Below are positions 19,601 to 27,713 of a DNA stretch of 63,855 bases, one piece after another. The position numbers and the translations under genes were made by a program. Position 1 is the first letter of the stretch. Every line of letters starts with the position of its first letter. The DNA comes from Verrucomicrobiia bacterium. Its GTDB lineage: Bacteria > Verrucomicrobiota > Verrucomicrobiia > Opitutales > Opitutaceae. The stretch spans positions 1-63,855 of the forward strand of contig WYBX01000156.1 in assembly GCA_011525695.1 (NCBI GenBank), written 5' to 3'. The notes below the pieces were generated by a model that was not told where the DNA came from, did not search any database, and saw only the letters and a list, made by a program, of their open reading frames with translations.

Positions 19601-19907
19601 GGTGACCTTCAGCCGAAAGCCTGTGACGGTTCTGATCCGAAGTAATTACCGCGGCGATGAACGAAAGGCCGCGCGAACCGTGCTCGCCCCAGACGGTTAC
19701 CGCTACGAGGAGTCCCGCACCACGACGGATGTTACCGCCACGTATGAGTTCCGCCGGCAGCTGTCATTCTTCCTCAACATCCGCAACCTGTTTGACACGG
19801 ATCAGATCAGGACCGAGTACGGTTCGGAGACACCCGACTATGCCCGGCCGTCCCGGATTGCGAGCAGCGGAGCCCATTATACCTTTGGTGTCAGGGGTTC
19901 ATTCTGA
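16680..19907 (+). CDS. TonB-dependent outer-membrane receptor, close paralogue of the one at 502
   Basis: A 1075-residue receptor. The signal peptide contains MLFITLLIIAGPGSTIAQ. The carboxypeptidase-regulatory-like domain (VAGRVKNAVTGQYLPNA) and plug (FLPGVNTIV, IRGFDSG, VTIDGGGS, IEVTKVPTPATPADSMGG) match the first receptor nearly position for position, with more divergence in the barrel loops, where ligand specificity usually lies. The C-terminus is FGVRGSF. Possible starts are GTG 16668, ATG 16680 and ATG 16710; 16680 is used here without strong ribosome-binding-site support. No SusD homologue is adjacent. The next genes encode a GH109-like protein and a sulfatase, suggesting a sulfated, perhaps N-acetylhexosamine-containing ligand, by inference only. 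Confidence 0.92.
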   Translation: MKLNSNPQTHMNTSRSSAIRSRCCGFRPAMLFITLLIIAGPGSTIAQSQAARPATGQSTGIVAGRVKNAVTGQYLPNAQISVKGTDLVTFTDEFGTYRIVNVPAGPLVLEAFYTGLDSQQVPLALSPGQRLEHEFALTNVERYGKEEDTVQLSAFVVASSRLREGAALAINEQRFAPNIKNVVTTDEFGDVTGGNVAEYLNFLPGVNTIVNDQTGFVGNRGAGIRGFDSGMVGVTIDGGGSMANANQVTRQASFEWTSISNFSRIEVTKVPTPATPADSMGGSINMVSKSSFEREKAEFRYRLALTGNDRHMTLGKTAFSRGKAVRSIRPSFDFDYTLPVNKDFGIVVTGLVFSDFLTLASVSNDFRGSVSGVSDTPVTPTTPRLLSTNATESPRIESRRSVSSRADWRITPNSVLSFTGEFSEYESDRATMNFLNASVGANATPSPASGVRGSHGPDYTIGATGRGTVEVFSSDLVTPGYATSGRLAYRFDNGTWRIDAGYDHSISKSRRNPARENTFQTVRTQMSVHPGVRVVFEDIGRNYPGIPGTIRAFNNSNQEIDLTDPNSYNVNTGQLTDEKVIDKRRAARVNIRRAIDRFSFPLAIQAGGMQSFNLRDRYAYSWTYTYQGMNGDKTITPFLSDQHATFTSVHHGMVLPVIDANRAYSAWTNDPSLFTQTAAQEVAKVAAFRNSSWVLEETLQAAYAQAEMQLFRNRLRVLGGVRYERTGYDGAGLLFQPEAVWQRNADGSFARNQAGQRIRKPEAGAVGSMEELDLIRIHRGHQVDRSIDGFYPSLHLTYNVSRKFLARAAYAKTYGRPNFNDIVPNTTINEFDDISNGLGRITTRNISLKPWGAHNYDLSFEYYTDRGGVFTAGVFRKEVSDFFGDIIKDATAEDLVLLGLDPVQYLGYELRTTINAGDAVLNGVEVDIRHSLEPLGRWGKFFSVFANWTKVNLVADEEQVAQFTNFRPLTINGGVTFSRKPVTVLIRSNYRGDERKAARTVLAPDGYRYEESRTTTDVTATYEFRRQLSFFLNIRNLFDTDQIRTEYGSETPDYARPSRIASSGAHYTFGVRGSF

Positions 19908-20077
19908 CCAAGGATTTCTTAATGCGACAACGGCAGCGGGAGGTCTGTCAGAAGGTCCGGATGCCGATCCGCGGGCGAAGGGACTAGCCCGCCCACCATT
20001 AACGACTCCTTCATCGTTGAGTGCGCAAGCCACTCCGCGCGCTGGAAGCAAAGAGGAATTTTGTTCCAATCCATATC

Positions 20078-21595
20078 ATGAAGACAGAACCTTCCAAGAA
20101 TCCCGGCACCCCAATTCAACAGGATTCCCTCCCTTCGCGCCGTGAGTTCCTGAAGAGTTCCGTGCTGGCCGGCGCCGGTGCGCTGTTTGCCAGTGGCTCC
20201 GCGAGCGCGGCGATCCTGCCCGGCATGCCTTCGGCCGGAGGGGCGGCCAGTGTCACCCGCCCGCGCCCGGCGGGTCAGAGGCCGGTGTATCATCTCACCA
20301 CCAAGCCGCTCGAAAAAGTACGCGTCGCAGTGATAGGATGCCATCGCGGGCTTTCTCATGCGATGGCGAGTTCGAAGTTCGAGTTCTCTGAACTGGTCGC
20401 GGTGTGCGACTGGAGGACGGATCGGGCGGAACTTGTGGCGGATCGGGTGGCGAAGGAAACGGGGCGGCCGCGTCCGAAGGTTTATGGAGGGACACAGCAC
20501 GTGTGGGAACAGATGGCGGATCGGGATCATATCGACGCGATTTACATCGCGACGCCGTGGGAGTGGCATGCGCCGATGGCCCTGGGCGTCATGGAGCGGG
20601 GAAAGCACGCATTGTTGGAGGTGTCCGCCGCGGTGACTGTGGACGAATGCTGGCAACTGGTCGATGCCAGCGAGCGTCACCAGAAACACTGCGTCATCTT
20701 GGAAAACTGCTGCTACTACGAGGATGTCCTACTCCTCCAAAACATGATCCGGCAGGGCGTATTTGGGGATCTGCTCCATGGAGAGTGCGCGTATATCCAC
20801 GACCTGCGCGGCATGCTGTTCAATCTGGACCGGGAGGGGGAGTGGCGACGCAACTATCATTACTTGTATAACGGCAACCTGTATCCGACCCACGGGCTCG
20901 GCCCGATTGCCCAATACATGAACATCGGCTGCGGCGATCAATTCAGCCATCTCGTGTCCATGAGTACGATGGAGCGGGGCTTGACCCAATACCGCGACAA
21001 GCATCAGCCGAACGGGGGCATCCACGCGGGGGAGAGCTACATCTGCGGAGACATGAACACGACGATTATCAGGACCGTCCAGGGAAGGACGATCATGGTG
21101 CAGCACGACATCGTCACTCCCCGCCCCATCACGAAGCTGAACCTCATCTCCGGAACGGGGGCGACATTTCAGGGCTTCCCCTCCCGACTCGTCATTGCCG
21201 ACAGGGAGAGATACGGGTTGTCGGCAAAGGTTTCGGGCCAGGTGGAGCTTGGAACCGGTTCCGGGATGAGGACCCGCCGTCCCCATGACTGGATGAGTGA
21301 CGAGGAACTCGCGATGATTCGGAAGAAGTTTGCGCATCCGCTGTGGACGGCGCTTGCAGAACAGGCCAAGGGGGCGGGGCACGGCGGCGCGGATTATCTG
21401 ATGAATTACCGTTTGCTTGACCGGATTCGCAGGGGGCAGACACCCGACAGCGTGGTCTACGACGCCGCGGCATGGAGCTGCATTCTCGAGTTGTCGGCGA
21501 TTTCGGTCGCGAGTGGCAGCATGCCGGTCGGTGTTCCGGACTTTTCCCGTGGGGCGTGGACAAATCTCAGGCCGGTCCCGATTGCAGGGATCTGA
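20078..21595 (+). CDS. Tat-exported GH109-like glycosidase (Gfo/Idh/MocA fold)
   Basis: This 505-residue protein begins with a twin-arginine signal (PSRREFLKSSVLAGAGALF), implying export folded with NAD bound. The N-terminal Rossmann part (VRVAVIGCHRGLSHAMAS) and the blocks EVSAAVTVDECWQLVD, ILENCCYYE, HGECAYIHDLR, GNLYPTHGLGPIAQ and GDMNTTIIRT match what I know of GH109, whose characterised members are NAD-dependent alpha-N-acetylgalactosaminidases. The EV(S)AAVTV block replaces the EKP of ordinary Gfo/Idh dehydrogenases. A longer open frame begins at 20021, but the Tat signal supports ATG 20078. The gene is 170 bases downstream of the TonB receptor on the same strand. Confidence 0.83.
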   Translation: MKTEPSKNPGTPIQQDSLPSRREFLKSSVLAGAGALFASGSASAAILPGMPSAGGAASVTRPRPAGQRPVYHLTTKPLEKVRVAVIGCHRGLSHAMASSKFEFSELVAVCDWRTDRAELVADRVAKETGRPRPKVYGGTQHVWEQMADRDHIDAIYIATPWEWHAPMALGVMERGKHALLEVSAAVTVDECWQLVDASERHQKHCVILENCCYYEDVLLLQNMIRQGVFGDLLHGECAYIHDLRGMLFNLDREGEWRRNYHYLYNGNLYPTHGLGPIAQYMNIGCGDQFSHLVSMSTMERGLTQYRDKHQPNGGIHAGESYICGDMNTTIIRTVQGRTIMVQHDIVTPRPITKLNLISGTGATFQGFPSRLVIADRERYGLSAKVSGQVELGTGSGMRTRRPHDWMSDEELAMIRKKFAHPLWTALAEQAKGAGHGGADYLMNYRLLDRIRRGQTPDSVVYDAAAWSCILELSAISVASGSMPVGVPDFSRGAWTNLRPVPIAGI

Positions 21596-21707
21596 TGCGA
21601 GTGGAGACAAGTTGATCACCTATCGCCGAAGTCGGACGCAAAATGCGCAAGATTTCATGGACAGTGCCGATGAGCCAGGAATCGCCGAAACGGATCGCGG
21701 TTTTTGA

Positions 21708-21772
21708 GGAACGCTCATCTTCGCTAATCCGCCCTGATTGGATTAGCGAAGATGAGCGTAGATTAGCGTTCC
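21708..21772. repeat. Long inverted repeat with perfect 19-base arms
   Basis: CGCTCATCTTCGCTAATCC (21712-21730) and its exact complement GGATTAGCGAAGATGAGCG (21740-21758) are separated by 9 bases. GGAACGC at 21708-21714 and GCGTTCC at 21766-21772 extend the symmetry with an extra GATTAGCG copy in the right arm. The stem is too long for a usual operator and lacks a U tract. It looks like a mobile or dispersed palindromic repeat. Confidence 0.7.
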
Positions 21773-21806
21773 CACCCCTTGGTTTCGGTTCGGCCGGGTT
21801 GGGCCC

Positions 21807-21862
21807 AAAGTGGCAGAGCCGTCCCGGCTCTGTTCACAGCGGCGAGACGCCGCTGCCACTTT
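21807..21862. repeat. Nested palindromes predicted to fold as a three-way junction
   Basis: The outer arms AAAGTGGCAG (21807-21816) and CTGCCACTTT (21853-21862) are exact complements. Inside lie two perfect hairpins: CAGAGCCG/CGGCTCTG with loop TCC (21814-21832) and CAGCGGCG/CGCCGCTG with loop AGA (21837-21855). The outer arm overlaps the hairpin bases by 3 on each side. This compact design is typical of a dispersed structured repeat rather than a terminator. Confidence 0.7.
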
Positions 21863-22119
21863 TAGGACGCCTTCTCATTCGAACCATGCAGTTCAGTCAC
21901 GAAGCGCGAAGATTCGGGAATGACCCTGACGAACCCATTCAGTGCAGGGCTGGCGCTCGCCGCCATGCCTCGTGCTTCATTCGAAATGAGGCACGCCGAC
22001 CCAGCCTTCGCACAAGGCTATGGCGGGCAAGCCAAGCGGCGGCCCTACGTTCAACTGAATCGATCGGGTTTGGCGCGATTCGGACCTGACGCCACCAGAC
22101 TGCGCTCCGCCAACTTTCC

Positions 22120-23664
22120 ATGACACCCTCAGTCTTCCCATGCCGTCCGCGTCAGACCATGCGGGTGGGTATCGTATCCTCCTTGCTCACTTGCGCGGCG
22201 CTGCTGGCGAGTGCGATTCTCGCCGCGGCGCCGGCAACCCGGCCGAACATCGTCTTTGTGCTCACCGATGATCAGGGTTACGGCGACATCTCGGCGCATG
22301 GCAACCCGATCCTGAAGACGCCGCACCTCGACGCGTTGCGGGCGCAGAGCGTCCGCTTCACGGATTTCCATGTCAGCCCGACCTGCGCGCCCACGCGCAG
22401 CGCGCTCTTCACGGGCCGGCACGAGTTCAAGAACGGGGTGACGCACACCATCCTCGAGCGCGAGCGGCTCACGCTTGAGGCGATAACACTGGCCGACGTG
22501 CTGAAGGGTGGGGGATATACAACAGGGATTTTCGGCAAGTGGCACTTGGGAGACGAGGCTGCCTATCGTCCGGAAAAGCGGGGATTTGATGAGGTGTTCA
22601 TCCACGGCGGCGGAGGCATTGGGCAAATGTTTCCCGGCTCGTGCGGCGATGCACCCGGCAACAGCTATTTTGATCCGACGATTCTTCACAATGGGACATT
22701 CGAAAAGACCCAGGGGTACTGTACGGATGTTTTCTTTGCCCAGGCGCTGCGCTGGATCGAAAGTGTCAAGGCGCGCGACAAGCCGTTTTTCGCCTACATC
22801 CCGACCAATGCACCGCATCCGCCCTACCATGCGCGTCCGGAAGATGCGGCGCTTTACGCTGGAAAGACACCGAACCAACAGACGGCCAGCTATTTCGGGA
22901 TGATCCACAACATCGATGAGAATGTGGGACGGTTTCTGGCAAAACTGGATGAGTGGGGACTCGCGCGCGACACGCTGGTCGTGTTCATGAATGACAACGG
23001 AGGGGACCGAAATGGGGCGAACGTCTTCAACGCCGGCATGCGTGGCCACAAAGCCACTCCCTGGCTTGGCGGCACGCGGGCGGTTTCATTCTGGCGCTGG
23101 CCCGCGCGACTGAAGCCGCGGGACGTGAGTGAGTTGACGGCGCACATCGACTTTTTCCCGACACTGGCCGAGATCGCCGGTGTGACGCTGACACCTGCTG
23201 TCAGAGCGCAAGTCGAAGGACGCAGCCTCATGCCGCTCCTGACGCATACGGGCGCATCGTGGCCGGAGCGCACGTTGTTCACGCATCTCGGCCGCTGGTC
23301 GAAGGGCTCCGATCCCGGCCTCGCCAAGTTCAGGAACTGTTCGGTGCGCGAGCCGCGCTGGCACCTGGTTTCCATTGATGGTGGCACGGACCCGGCCTGG
23401 CAGCTCTTTGACATGGCAAACGATCGGGGGGAACAGCGCGACGTCGCGAAGGAACATCCTGATGTCGTGAGGCGGTTGGCCGCCGCCTACGATGCCTGGT
23501 GGAAGTCGGTGCAACCGAAGCTGGTGAACGAGAATGCCACGGGGCCAAGGCTGAATCCGTTCGCGGAACTCTATTGGAAGCAATTCGGAGGTGGGCCGAC
23601 GCCGGAACAGCTGCACAGGATGGATCCCCTGCGTGATCCAAGCGACCGTTCGGGCCTGCGGTGA
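22120..23664 (+). CDS. Secreted formylglycine sulfatase (S1 family), copy 3
   Basis: A 514-residue sulfatase with the activation motif CAPTR at Cys89 followed by SALFTGRH, metal ligands Asp50-Asp51 (VLTDDQGYGDIS), GKWHLGDEA and MNDNGGDRNG. The signal peptide (IVSSLLTCAALLASAILAAAP) supports either ATG 22120 or ATG 22159. Asn replaces the usual Ser before the DNG block, a small variation. It is preceded by the repeat region and followed by the second propeller gene, so it may start a new transcript. It belongs to a different subfamily from the two sulfatases at 5769 and 7374 by eye. Confidence 0.93.
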   Translation: MTPSVFPCRPRQTMRVGIVSSLLTCAALLASAILAAAPATRPNIVFVLTDDQGYGDISAHGNPILKTPHLDALRAQSVRFTDFHVSPTCAPTRSALFTGRHEFKNGVTHTILERERLTLEAITLADVLKGGGYTTGIFGKWHLGDEAAYRPEKRGFDEVFIHGGGGIGQMFPGSCGDAPGNSYFDPTILHNGTFEKTQGYCTDVFFAQALRWIESVKARDKPFFAYIPTNAPHPPYHARPEDAALYAGKTPNQQTASYFGMIHNIDENVGRFLAKLDEWGLARDTLVVFMNDNGGDRNGANVFNAGMRGHKATPWLGGTRAVSFWRWPARLKPRDVSELTAHIDFFPTLAEIAGVTLTPAVRAQVEGRSLMPLLTHTGASWPERTLFTHLGRWSKGSDPGLAKFRNCSVREPRWHLVSIDGGTDPAWQLFDMANDRGEQRDVAKEHPDVVRRLAAAYDAWWKSVQPKLVNENATGPRLNPFAELYWKQFGGGPTPEQLHRMDPLRDPSDRSGLR

Positions 23665-23687
23665 GGCGGGAGGGCCCCCAAGGGTGC

Positions 23688-23706
23688 CGTTACGTAACGA
23701 TTTGCG
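23688..23706. promoter_or_regulatory. Perfect 12-base palindrome plus shared 15-base motif upstream of the transport operon
   Basis: CGTTACGTAACG at 23688-23699 is a perfect palindrome, and the overlapping ACGTAACGATTTGCG (23692-23706) is identical to 12660-12674 upstream of the rhamnosidase. It begins about 24 bases after the sulfatase stop and ends 95 bases before the propeller gene start, a suitable operator position. Confidence 0.42.
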
Positions 23707-23800
23707 AAAGGAATGGCTGTCGCCCGTTCCGAAGTCGGCTATTGCGAGGGCTGAAACCCTCCGCGGGAGCCCTCAGGGCGCCCGGCATCCCTCCATTTCC

Positions 23801-25453
23801 ATGAGACTGTTCCGCTTGTGTATTTGCCTCGCCACCGCAATGGCCGCTGCCGGAACCGGCGCAGCGGAGACTCTCTACAATGGGATCCGGCTTCCCGCGG
23901 AATGGCCGCCAAAGTCGCGCGACCCCCAGTCCCGTGAACCGATGGAAGTGCCCTACCTGAAATCGCCGCCCGCCGTGATCCCGATCGATACCGGCCGGCA
24001 GCTGTTCGTGGACGATTTTCTCGTTGCGGAGACAAATCTGGCAAGAACGTATCACTCCGCGGAGAAATTCCCGGGCAATCCGGTCTTGAGGCCGACGACA
24101 CCGGACGAGATCGGCCCGGCGGATGGCCAGCGGGCGGTATGCTATCTCGGCCATGGAGGCGTCTTCTACGATGCGCCGGAAAAGATTTTCAAGATGTGGT
24201 ACACGGCCGACTGGCGGGGAGGCCTTGCGCTCGCGACCAGCCGTGATGCGGTCCATTGGGATCGACCGGCGCTCGGGATTGCGGGCGGCAATCTTGTCCT
24301 GGCACGAACCTCGCCCCACGTTGGCGGCGACAACGCGGTCTGGCTCGACGCGCTGGCAGAGAATCCCGACGAACGGGTGAAGTTCATGACGCATCGGAAG
24401 GGGAGCCACCATATTTCCATGATTGCGCAGGACGGCCGGGTGCTTGGCGAAGTGCCTGCCGGCAAGGCCGGGGACTATTGCTCGTTCTTCTTCAATCCGT
24501 TTCGGAATGTCTGGGTCTACAGCGTCAAGCGCGGAGGTCCGTATGGGAGAAACCGCTACTATGCCGAGAGTCCGGATTTCCTGAAACCCCAGGCGTTCGA
24601 CGGTTCGGTATATTGGGCGGATGCCGACAAGCTTGACCAACCCGATCCGAGAGTTGGCGACACGCCGCAACTCTACAGCCTGAGCGCCGTGGCTTACGAG
24701 AGCATCCTGCTCGGCGCATTCCAGATCCACCTCGGACCGAAGAACGGCATTTGCGCCTTGGGGAGCTTTCCCAAGATCACCGAGATCAAGCTCGGCTTCA
24801 GCCGTGACGGGTTCCACTGGGATCGGCCTGACCGACGTGCCTTCATCAGCCCGACCCGCCGGTATGGGGATTGGGATCGGGGCTATGTGCACACAACGAC
24901 CGGCGTGTGCCTGGTGGTCGGCGACAAGCTCTATTTCCCGTACACCGCCTACTCCGGTGTCGCCCCCGACGGTCACCATGGCATGTATACCGGCGCCAGC
25001 GTGGGGCTCGCGATCCTGCGGCGGGACGGGTTTGCTTCGATGGACGCAGGCCCGGCCGGCGGTTCCGTCACCACGCGCCCGGTCATATTCAGCGGCAGCC
25101 GGCTCTTTGTGAATGCTGCGATGACCGGCGGTGAACTGCGCGCGGAGGTGCTGGATGAAGCCGGGGCCGTGATCCCCCCATTTTCATCCGCGAACTGCCT
25201 TGCGGTCGCGGCCGACAAAACCCTGCAGCCGATTACCTGGCGCGGTGGCGGCGATCTATCCGCCTTGCGGGGTCGACCGGTCCGTTTCCGATTTCATCTC
25301 AGGAATGGCAGCCTGTTCGCATTTTGGGTGAGCCGGGATGGCTCCGGAGCCAGCCGCGGCCATGTCGCTGCTGGCGGGCCGGGCTACAAATCCAGGGTGG
25401 ATGACATTGGGATCGTGGCTTATCATCAGGTCGATCCCCTTTCACGTGACTAG
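23801..25453 (+). CDS. Secreted GH32/GH43-like beta-propeller protein, LYNGI-LP-WPP family, copy 2
   Basis: A 550-residue paralogue of the genes at 3924 and 36393. A signal peptide (LCICLATAMAAAGTGAAE) precedes LYNGIRLPAEWPP, VPYL, the block IPIDTGRQLFVDDFLV, RTYHSAEKFPGNPVL, then repeated strands such as GLALATSRDAVHWDRP and LGFSRDGFHWDRP, and the tail SGASRGHVAAGGPGY. The family lacks an assignment I can give. Propeller-type glycosidase is the best guess. The frame is open from 23591, but the signal peptide favours ATG 23801. A BASS transporter gene follows after 20 bases, so this gene probably opens the transport operon. Confidence 0.8.
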   Translation: MRLFRLCICLATAMAAAGTGAAETLYNGIRLPAEWPPKSRDPQSREPMEVPYLKSPPAVIPIDTGRQLFVDDFLVAETNLARTYHSAEKFPGNPVLRPTTPDEIGPADGQRAVCYLGHGGVFYDAPEKIFKMWYTADWRGGLALATSRDAVHWDRPALGIAGGNLVLARTSPHVGGDNAVWLDALAENPDERVKFMTHRKGSHHISMIAQDGRVLGEVPAGKAGDYCSFFFNPFRNVWVYSVKRGGPYGRNRYYAESPDFLKPQAFDGSVYWADADKLDQPDPRVGDTPQLYSLSAVAYESILLGAFQIHLGPKNGICALGSFPKITEIKLGFSRDGFHWDRPDRRAFISPTRRYGDWDRGYVHTTTGVCLVVGDKLYFPYTAYSGVAPDGHHGMYTGASVGLAILRRDGFASMDAGPAGGSVTTRPVIFSGSRLFVNAAMTGGELRAEVLDEAGAVIPPFSSANCLAVAADKTLQPITWRGGGDLSALRGRPVRFRFHLRNGSLFAFWVSRDGSGASRGHVAAGGPGYKSRVDDIGIVAYHQVDPLSRD

Positions 25454-25473
25454 GCCTCGCCGAGTCATCCGCC

Positions 25474-26475
25474 ATGTTAAACCGTTTCACGAATCTCTAC
25501 CCCGTCTGGATTGTCGCGTCCTCGATCGTCGCCCTGATCTGGCCGGATACACTGCGGTGGTTCGCGGGTCCCTGGATGGTATGGGCGCTGACGATCGTGA
25601 TGCTCAGCATGGGGCTCACGCTCACGGTCGGCGATTTCCGCCGGCTCACGAAGATGCCGGGAGCCGTCGCGCTCGGATTTGCGCTCCAATATTCCGTGAT
25701 GCCGCTGTGCGGCTGGGCCATGGCAAAGCTCCTGCGGCTCGAGCCCGGCCTGGCGGTCGGGCTCATCCTCGTCGCCAGCTGCCCGGGCGGCACCGCCTCG
25801 AATCTCATCGCCTTCCTCGCGCGCGCCAACGTGGCGCTGTCGGTCGTCATGACGATGGCCTCGACATTGATGGCCTTTCTCATGACACCGCTCTGGTGCG
25901 AGGTGCTCGCCGGACAGTATGTGCCGGTTGATGCACTTGGCCTGTGTTTGTCGACCCTGCAGATCGTGGTGATCCCGGTGCTGATCGGCGTGGCCTGCAA
26001 CTGGCGTTTCCCACGGCAGGTGGCGGCGGTGGCGCATTTCGCGCCGGCCGTGGCGGTCCTGGCGATTATCTTCATCGCCGGAGGCATCGTGGCGCAGAGC
26101 GCGGAGTCGGTGATCGCGCATGCCGGCCGCGTTGCCGTGGCCGTCCTGCTGGTGCACGTATGCGGTTTTGCGCTGGGTTATGGCATCTCGCGGCTGCTGG
26201 GATTCCCGATCATCAGCGCCCGGACCGTCTCGATCGAAGTGGGCATGCAGAACGGAGGCATGGCTGCCGTGCTCGCCAAGAAACACTTCGCGGCACAGGG
26301 GATGGCCGGCGTCCCCGCCGTGTTCAGCAGCGTGATTCAGACGATCCTCGGGAGTCTGCTGGCGGCCTACTGGCGCGCGCGCATGCCGGCTGATGGCGCC
26401 GCCGCGGACAGCTCGCTGCCGGTCATGGAGGCCGCGGCCGCCAAGCCGGCACCACAGGGAGATTCCGCGCGATGA
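25474..26475 (+). CDS. BASS-family (bile acid:sodium symporter-like) transporter
   Basis: A 333-residue inner-membrane protein with about nine or ten hydrophobic segments, typical of sodium-coupled symporters for organic anions such as bile acids, pantoate or pyruvate. The conserved core GLILVASCPGGTASNLI and the downstream inverted-repeat helices are clear. Its location just after a secreted propeller protein and overlapping the kinase gene by 4 bases (ATGA) shows translational coupling and suggests its substrate is a breakdown product from the same pathway. The actual substrate is unknown. Confidence 0.88.
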   Translation: MLNRFTNLYPVWIVASSIVALIWPDTLRWFAGPWMVWALTIVMLSMGLTLTVGDFRRLTKMPGAVALGFALQYSVMPLCGWAMAKLLRLEPGLAVGLILVASCPGGTASNLIAFLARANVALSVVMTMASTLMAFLMTPLWCEVLAGQYVPVDALGLCLSTLQIVVIPVLIGVACNWRFPRQVAAVAHFAPAVAVLAIIFIAGGIVAQSAESVIAHAGRVAVAVLLVHVCGFALGYGISRLLGFPIISARTVSIEVGMQNGGMAAVLAKKHFAAQGMAGVPAVFSSVIQTILGSLLAAYWRARMPADGAAADSSLPVMEAAAAKPAPQGDSAR

Positions 26476-27713
26476 ACGCCACCCGGCATCCGCGCCAGGG
26501 CATCTATTACTGGAAATGCGATCGGCCGGCCGCGTTTCACGGCCTGCACGGGCATGAGAGGCTGCCGGTCGACGGGCCACTGGCCCGGGATCTGGCATCC
26601 GCACTCGAGCGCTTCTTCGGCGAAAGTCGGATCGAACTCCGTCCGGCTGCTGGACAAGGCAATCACGCCACGTTCCTCGCGACAGTTGCCGGTCGCGAGG
26701 GGTTCATCCGCGTCGAGGATGGGCCGGATGGCGACGACAACATGGAAGTCGAGGCGGAGGTGCTGCGCCAGGTTGCGCAGCGAGGCGTGCCCGTGCCCGA
26801 AGTGTTGGGAGTCGACGCAACGCGCACGAAGGTGCCCTTTGCCTGGCAGGTGCTCGAGCGGGTGCCGCACCCGGACCTCAATCAACATCTCAAGGGGGGC
26901 CGAATGAGACTCGTGGACGTCGCCCCGGAGATTGGCGCCTGCATCGCCCGCTGGCAGTCGATTGCCCCGGCCGGGTTCGGCCCGTTCGATATTACCGCGC
27001 TGCGGGCCGGGCGCGGATTGAACGGTTACCACGCATCGTATCCGGTCTATTTCCACACCCGGCTCGAGGAGCATCTCCGTTTCCTGGCTTCGCGGGAATT
27101 CCTTCCCGCCGCTCATGCCGGGGAGATTCTCACGGAAGTCGGGCGGCACGGCGCATTGCTTGCCGCCATCCGCAGTGGCGTGGCGGAACGCACGGACTTC
27201 CCGAAGGAGATCCCGGGGAGGGCGGGCGCCCCGGCGGCGGAATATTCCCGTTCAGCGGGTGGAGGAGCGGTGCCGAAATCGCCCGATGCACGGGAGCAGG
27301 GGGTGTCCGGCTGCCTGGTGCACAAGGATCTTGCCCTTTGGAACATCCTTGGATCTCCGGACCGCATCGCGGCATTCATCGACTGGGACGACGCGATTGG
27401 TGGCGATCCAATGGACGATATTTCGCTGCTTGCGTGTTTTCATGATGGCGCGGTGATCGGCAGTGTAATGGACGGTTACTCGAATGTCCGAGCCCTGCCT
27501 TCCGAATATCGCCGCAGGTTTTGGCTTCATCTCCTCCGTAACATGATCTGGAAGGCCGTCATCCGGGTCGGGGCCGGATATTTTGATCGGGATTCCGGAT
27601 TTTATCTCGTGGGTTCGGGCCAAAGCGGCGCCCAGTTGCGTGAGTTTACCCTGAAACGGATCGCGAGCGCGGTGCATGGTCTGCGTACGGACGCCGATCC
27701 CAATTCCCTATGA
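26472..27713 (+). CDS. APH-type small-molecule/sugar kinase
   Basis: A 413-residue cytoplasmic kinase of the aminoglycoside phosphotransferase/choline kinase/fructosamine kinase superfamily. The catalytic loop VHKDLALWN places the base at about Asp286 and the magnesium-binding aspartate lies in IDWDD at about 304. The ATP-binding Lys is not obvious, and GQGNHATFLATVAGREGFIRVEDG may be the N-lobe. The start overlaps the BASS stop and the stop overlaps the binding-protein start, both ATGA. Since the operon also encodes a ribose-type importer and a nucleoside hydrolase, phosphorylation of an imported pentose or deoxysugar is a reasonable inference. An antibiotic-resistance role is unlikely in this context. 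Confidence 0.82.
   Translation: MNATRHPRQGIYYWKCDRPAAFHGLHGHERLPVDGPLARDLASALERFFGESRIELRPAAGQGNHATFLATVAGREGFIRVEDGPDGDDNMEVEAEVLRQVAQRGVPVPEVLGVDATRTKVPFAWQVLERVPHPDLNQHLKGGRMRLVDVAPEIGACIARWQSIAPAGFGPFDITALRAGRGLNGYHASYPVYFHTRLEEHLRFLASREFLPAAHAGEILTEVGRHGALLAAIRSGVAERTDFPKEIPGRAGAPAAEYSRSAGGGAVPKSPDAREQGVSGCLVHKDLALWNILGSPDRIAAFIDWDDAIGGDPMDDISLLACFHDGAVIGSVMDGYSNVRALPSEYRRRFWLHLLRNMIWKAVIRVGAGYFDRDSGFYLVGSGQSGAQLREFTLKRIASAVHGLRTDADPNSL

Larger units (their letters stand above)
21596..22119. other. Repeat-rich intergenic region
   Basis: No gene is visible in these 524 bases between the GH109-like gene and the third sulfatase. The region holds two structured repeats (21708-21772 and 21807-21862) and a weaker hairpin around 21965-21995 (TGCCTC...GAGGCA). 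Short open frames here have no family features. It looks like a landing zone for dispersed intergenic repeats. Confidence 0.6.

Noticed and set aside
21807..21862. tRNA-like gene
   Set aside because: The folding is cloverleaf-like at first sight, but it is too short, has only two inner arms and lacks a TPsiC loop, an anticodon arm and CCA-proximal conservation.
26472..27713. Antibiotic-resistance aminoglycoside phosphotransferase
   Set aside because: The catalytic loop is APH-type, but operon coupling with a ribose importer and nucleoside hydrolase makes a metabolic kinase far more likely.
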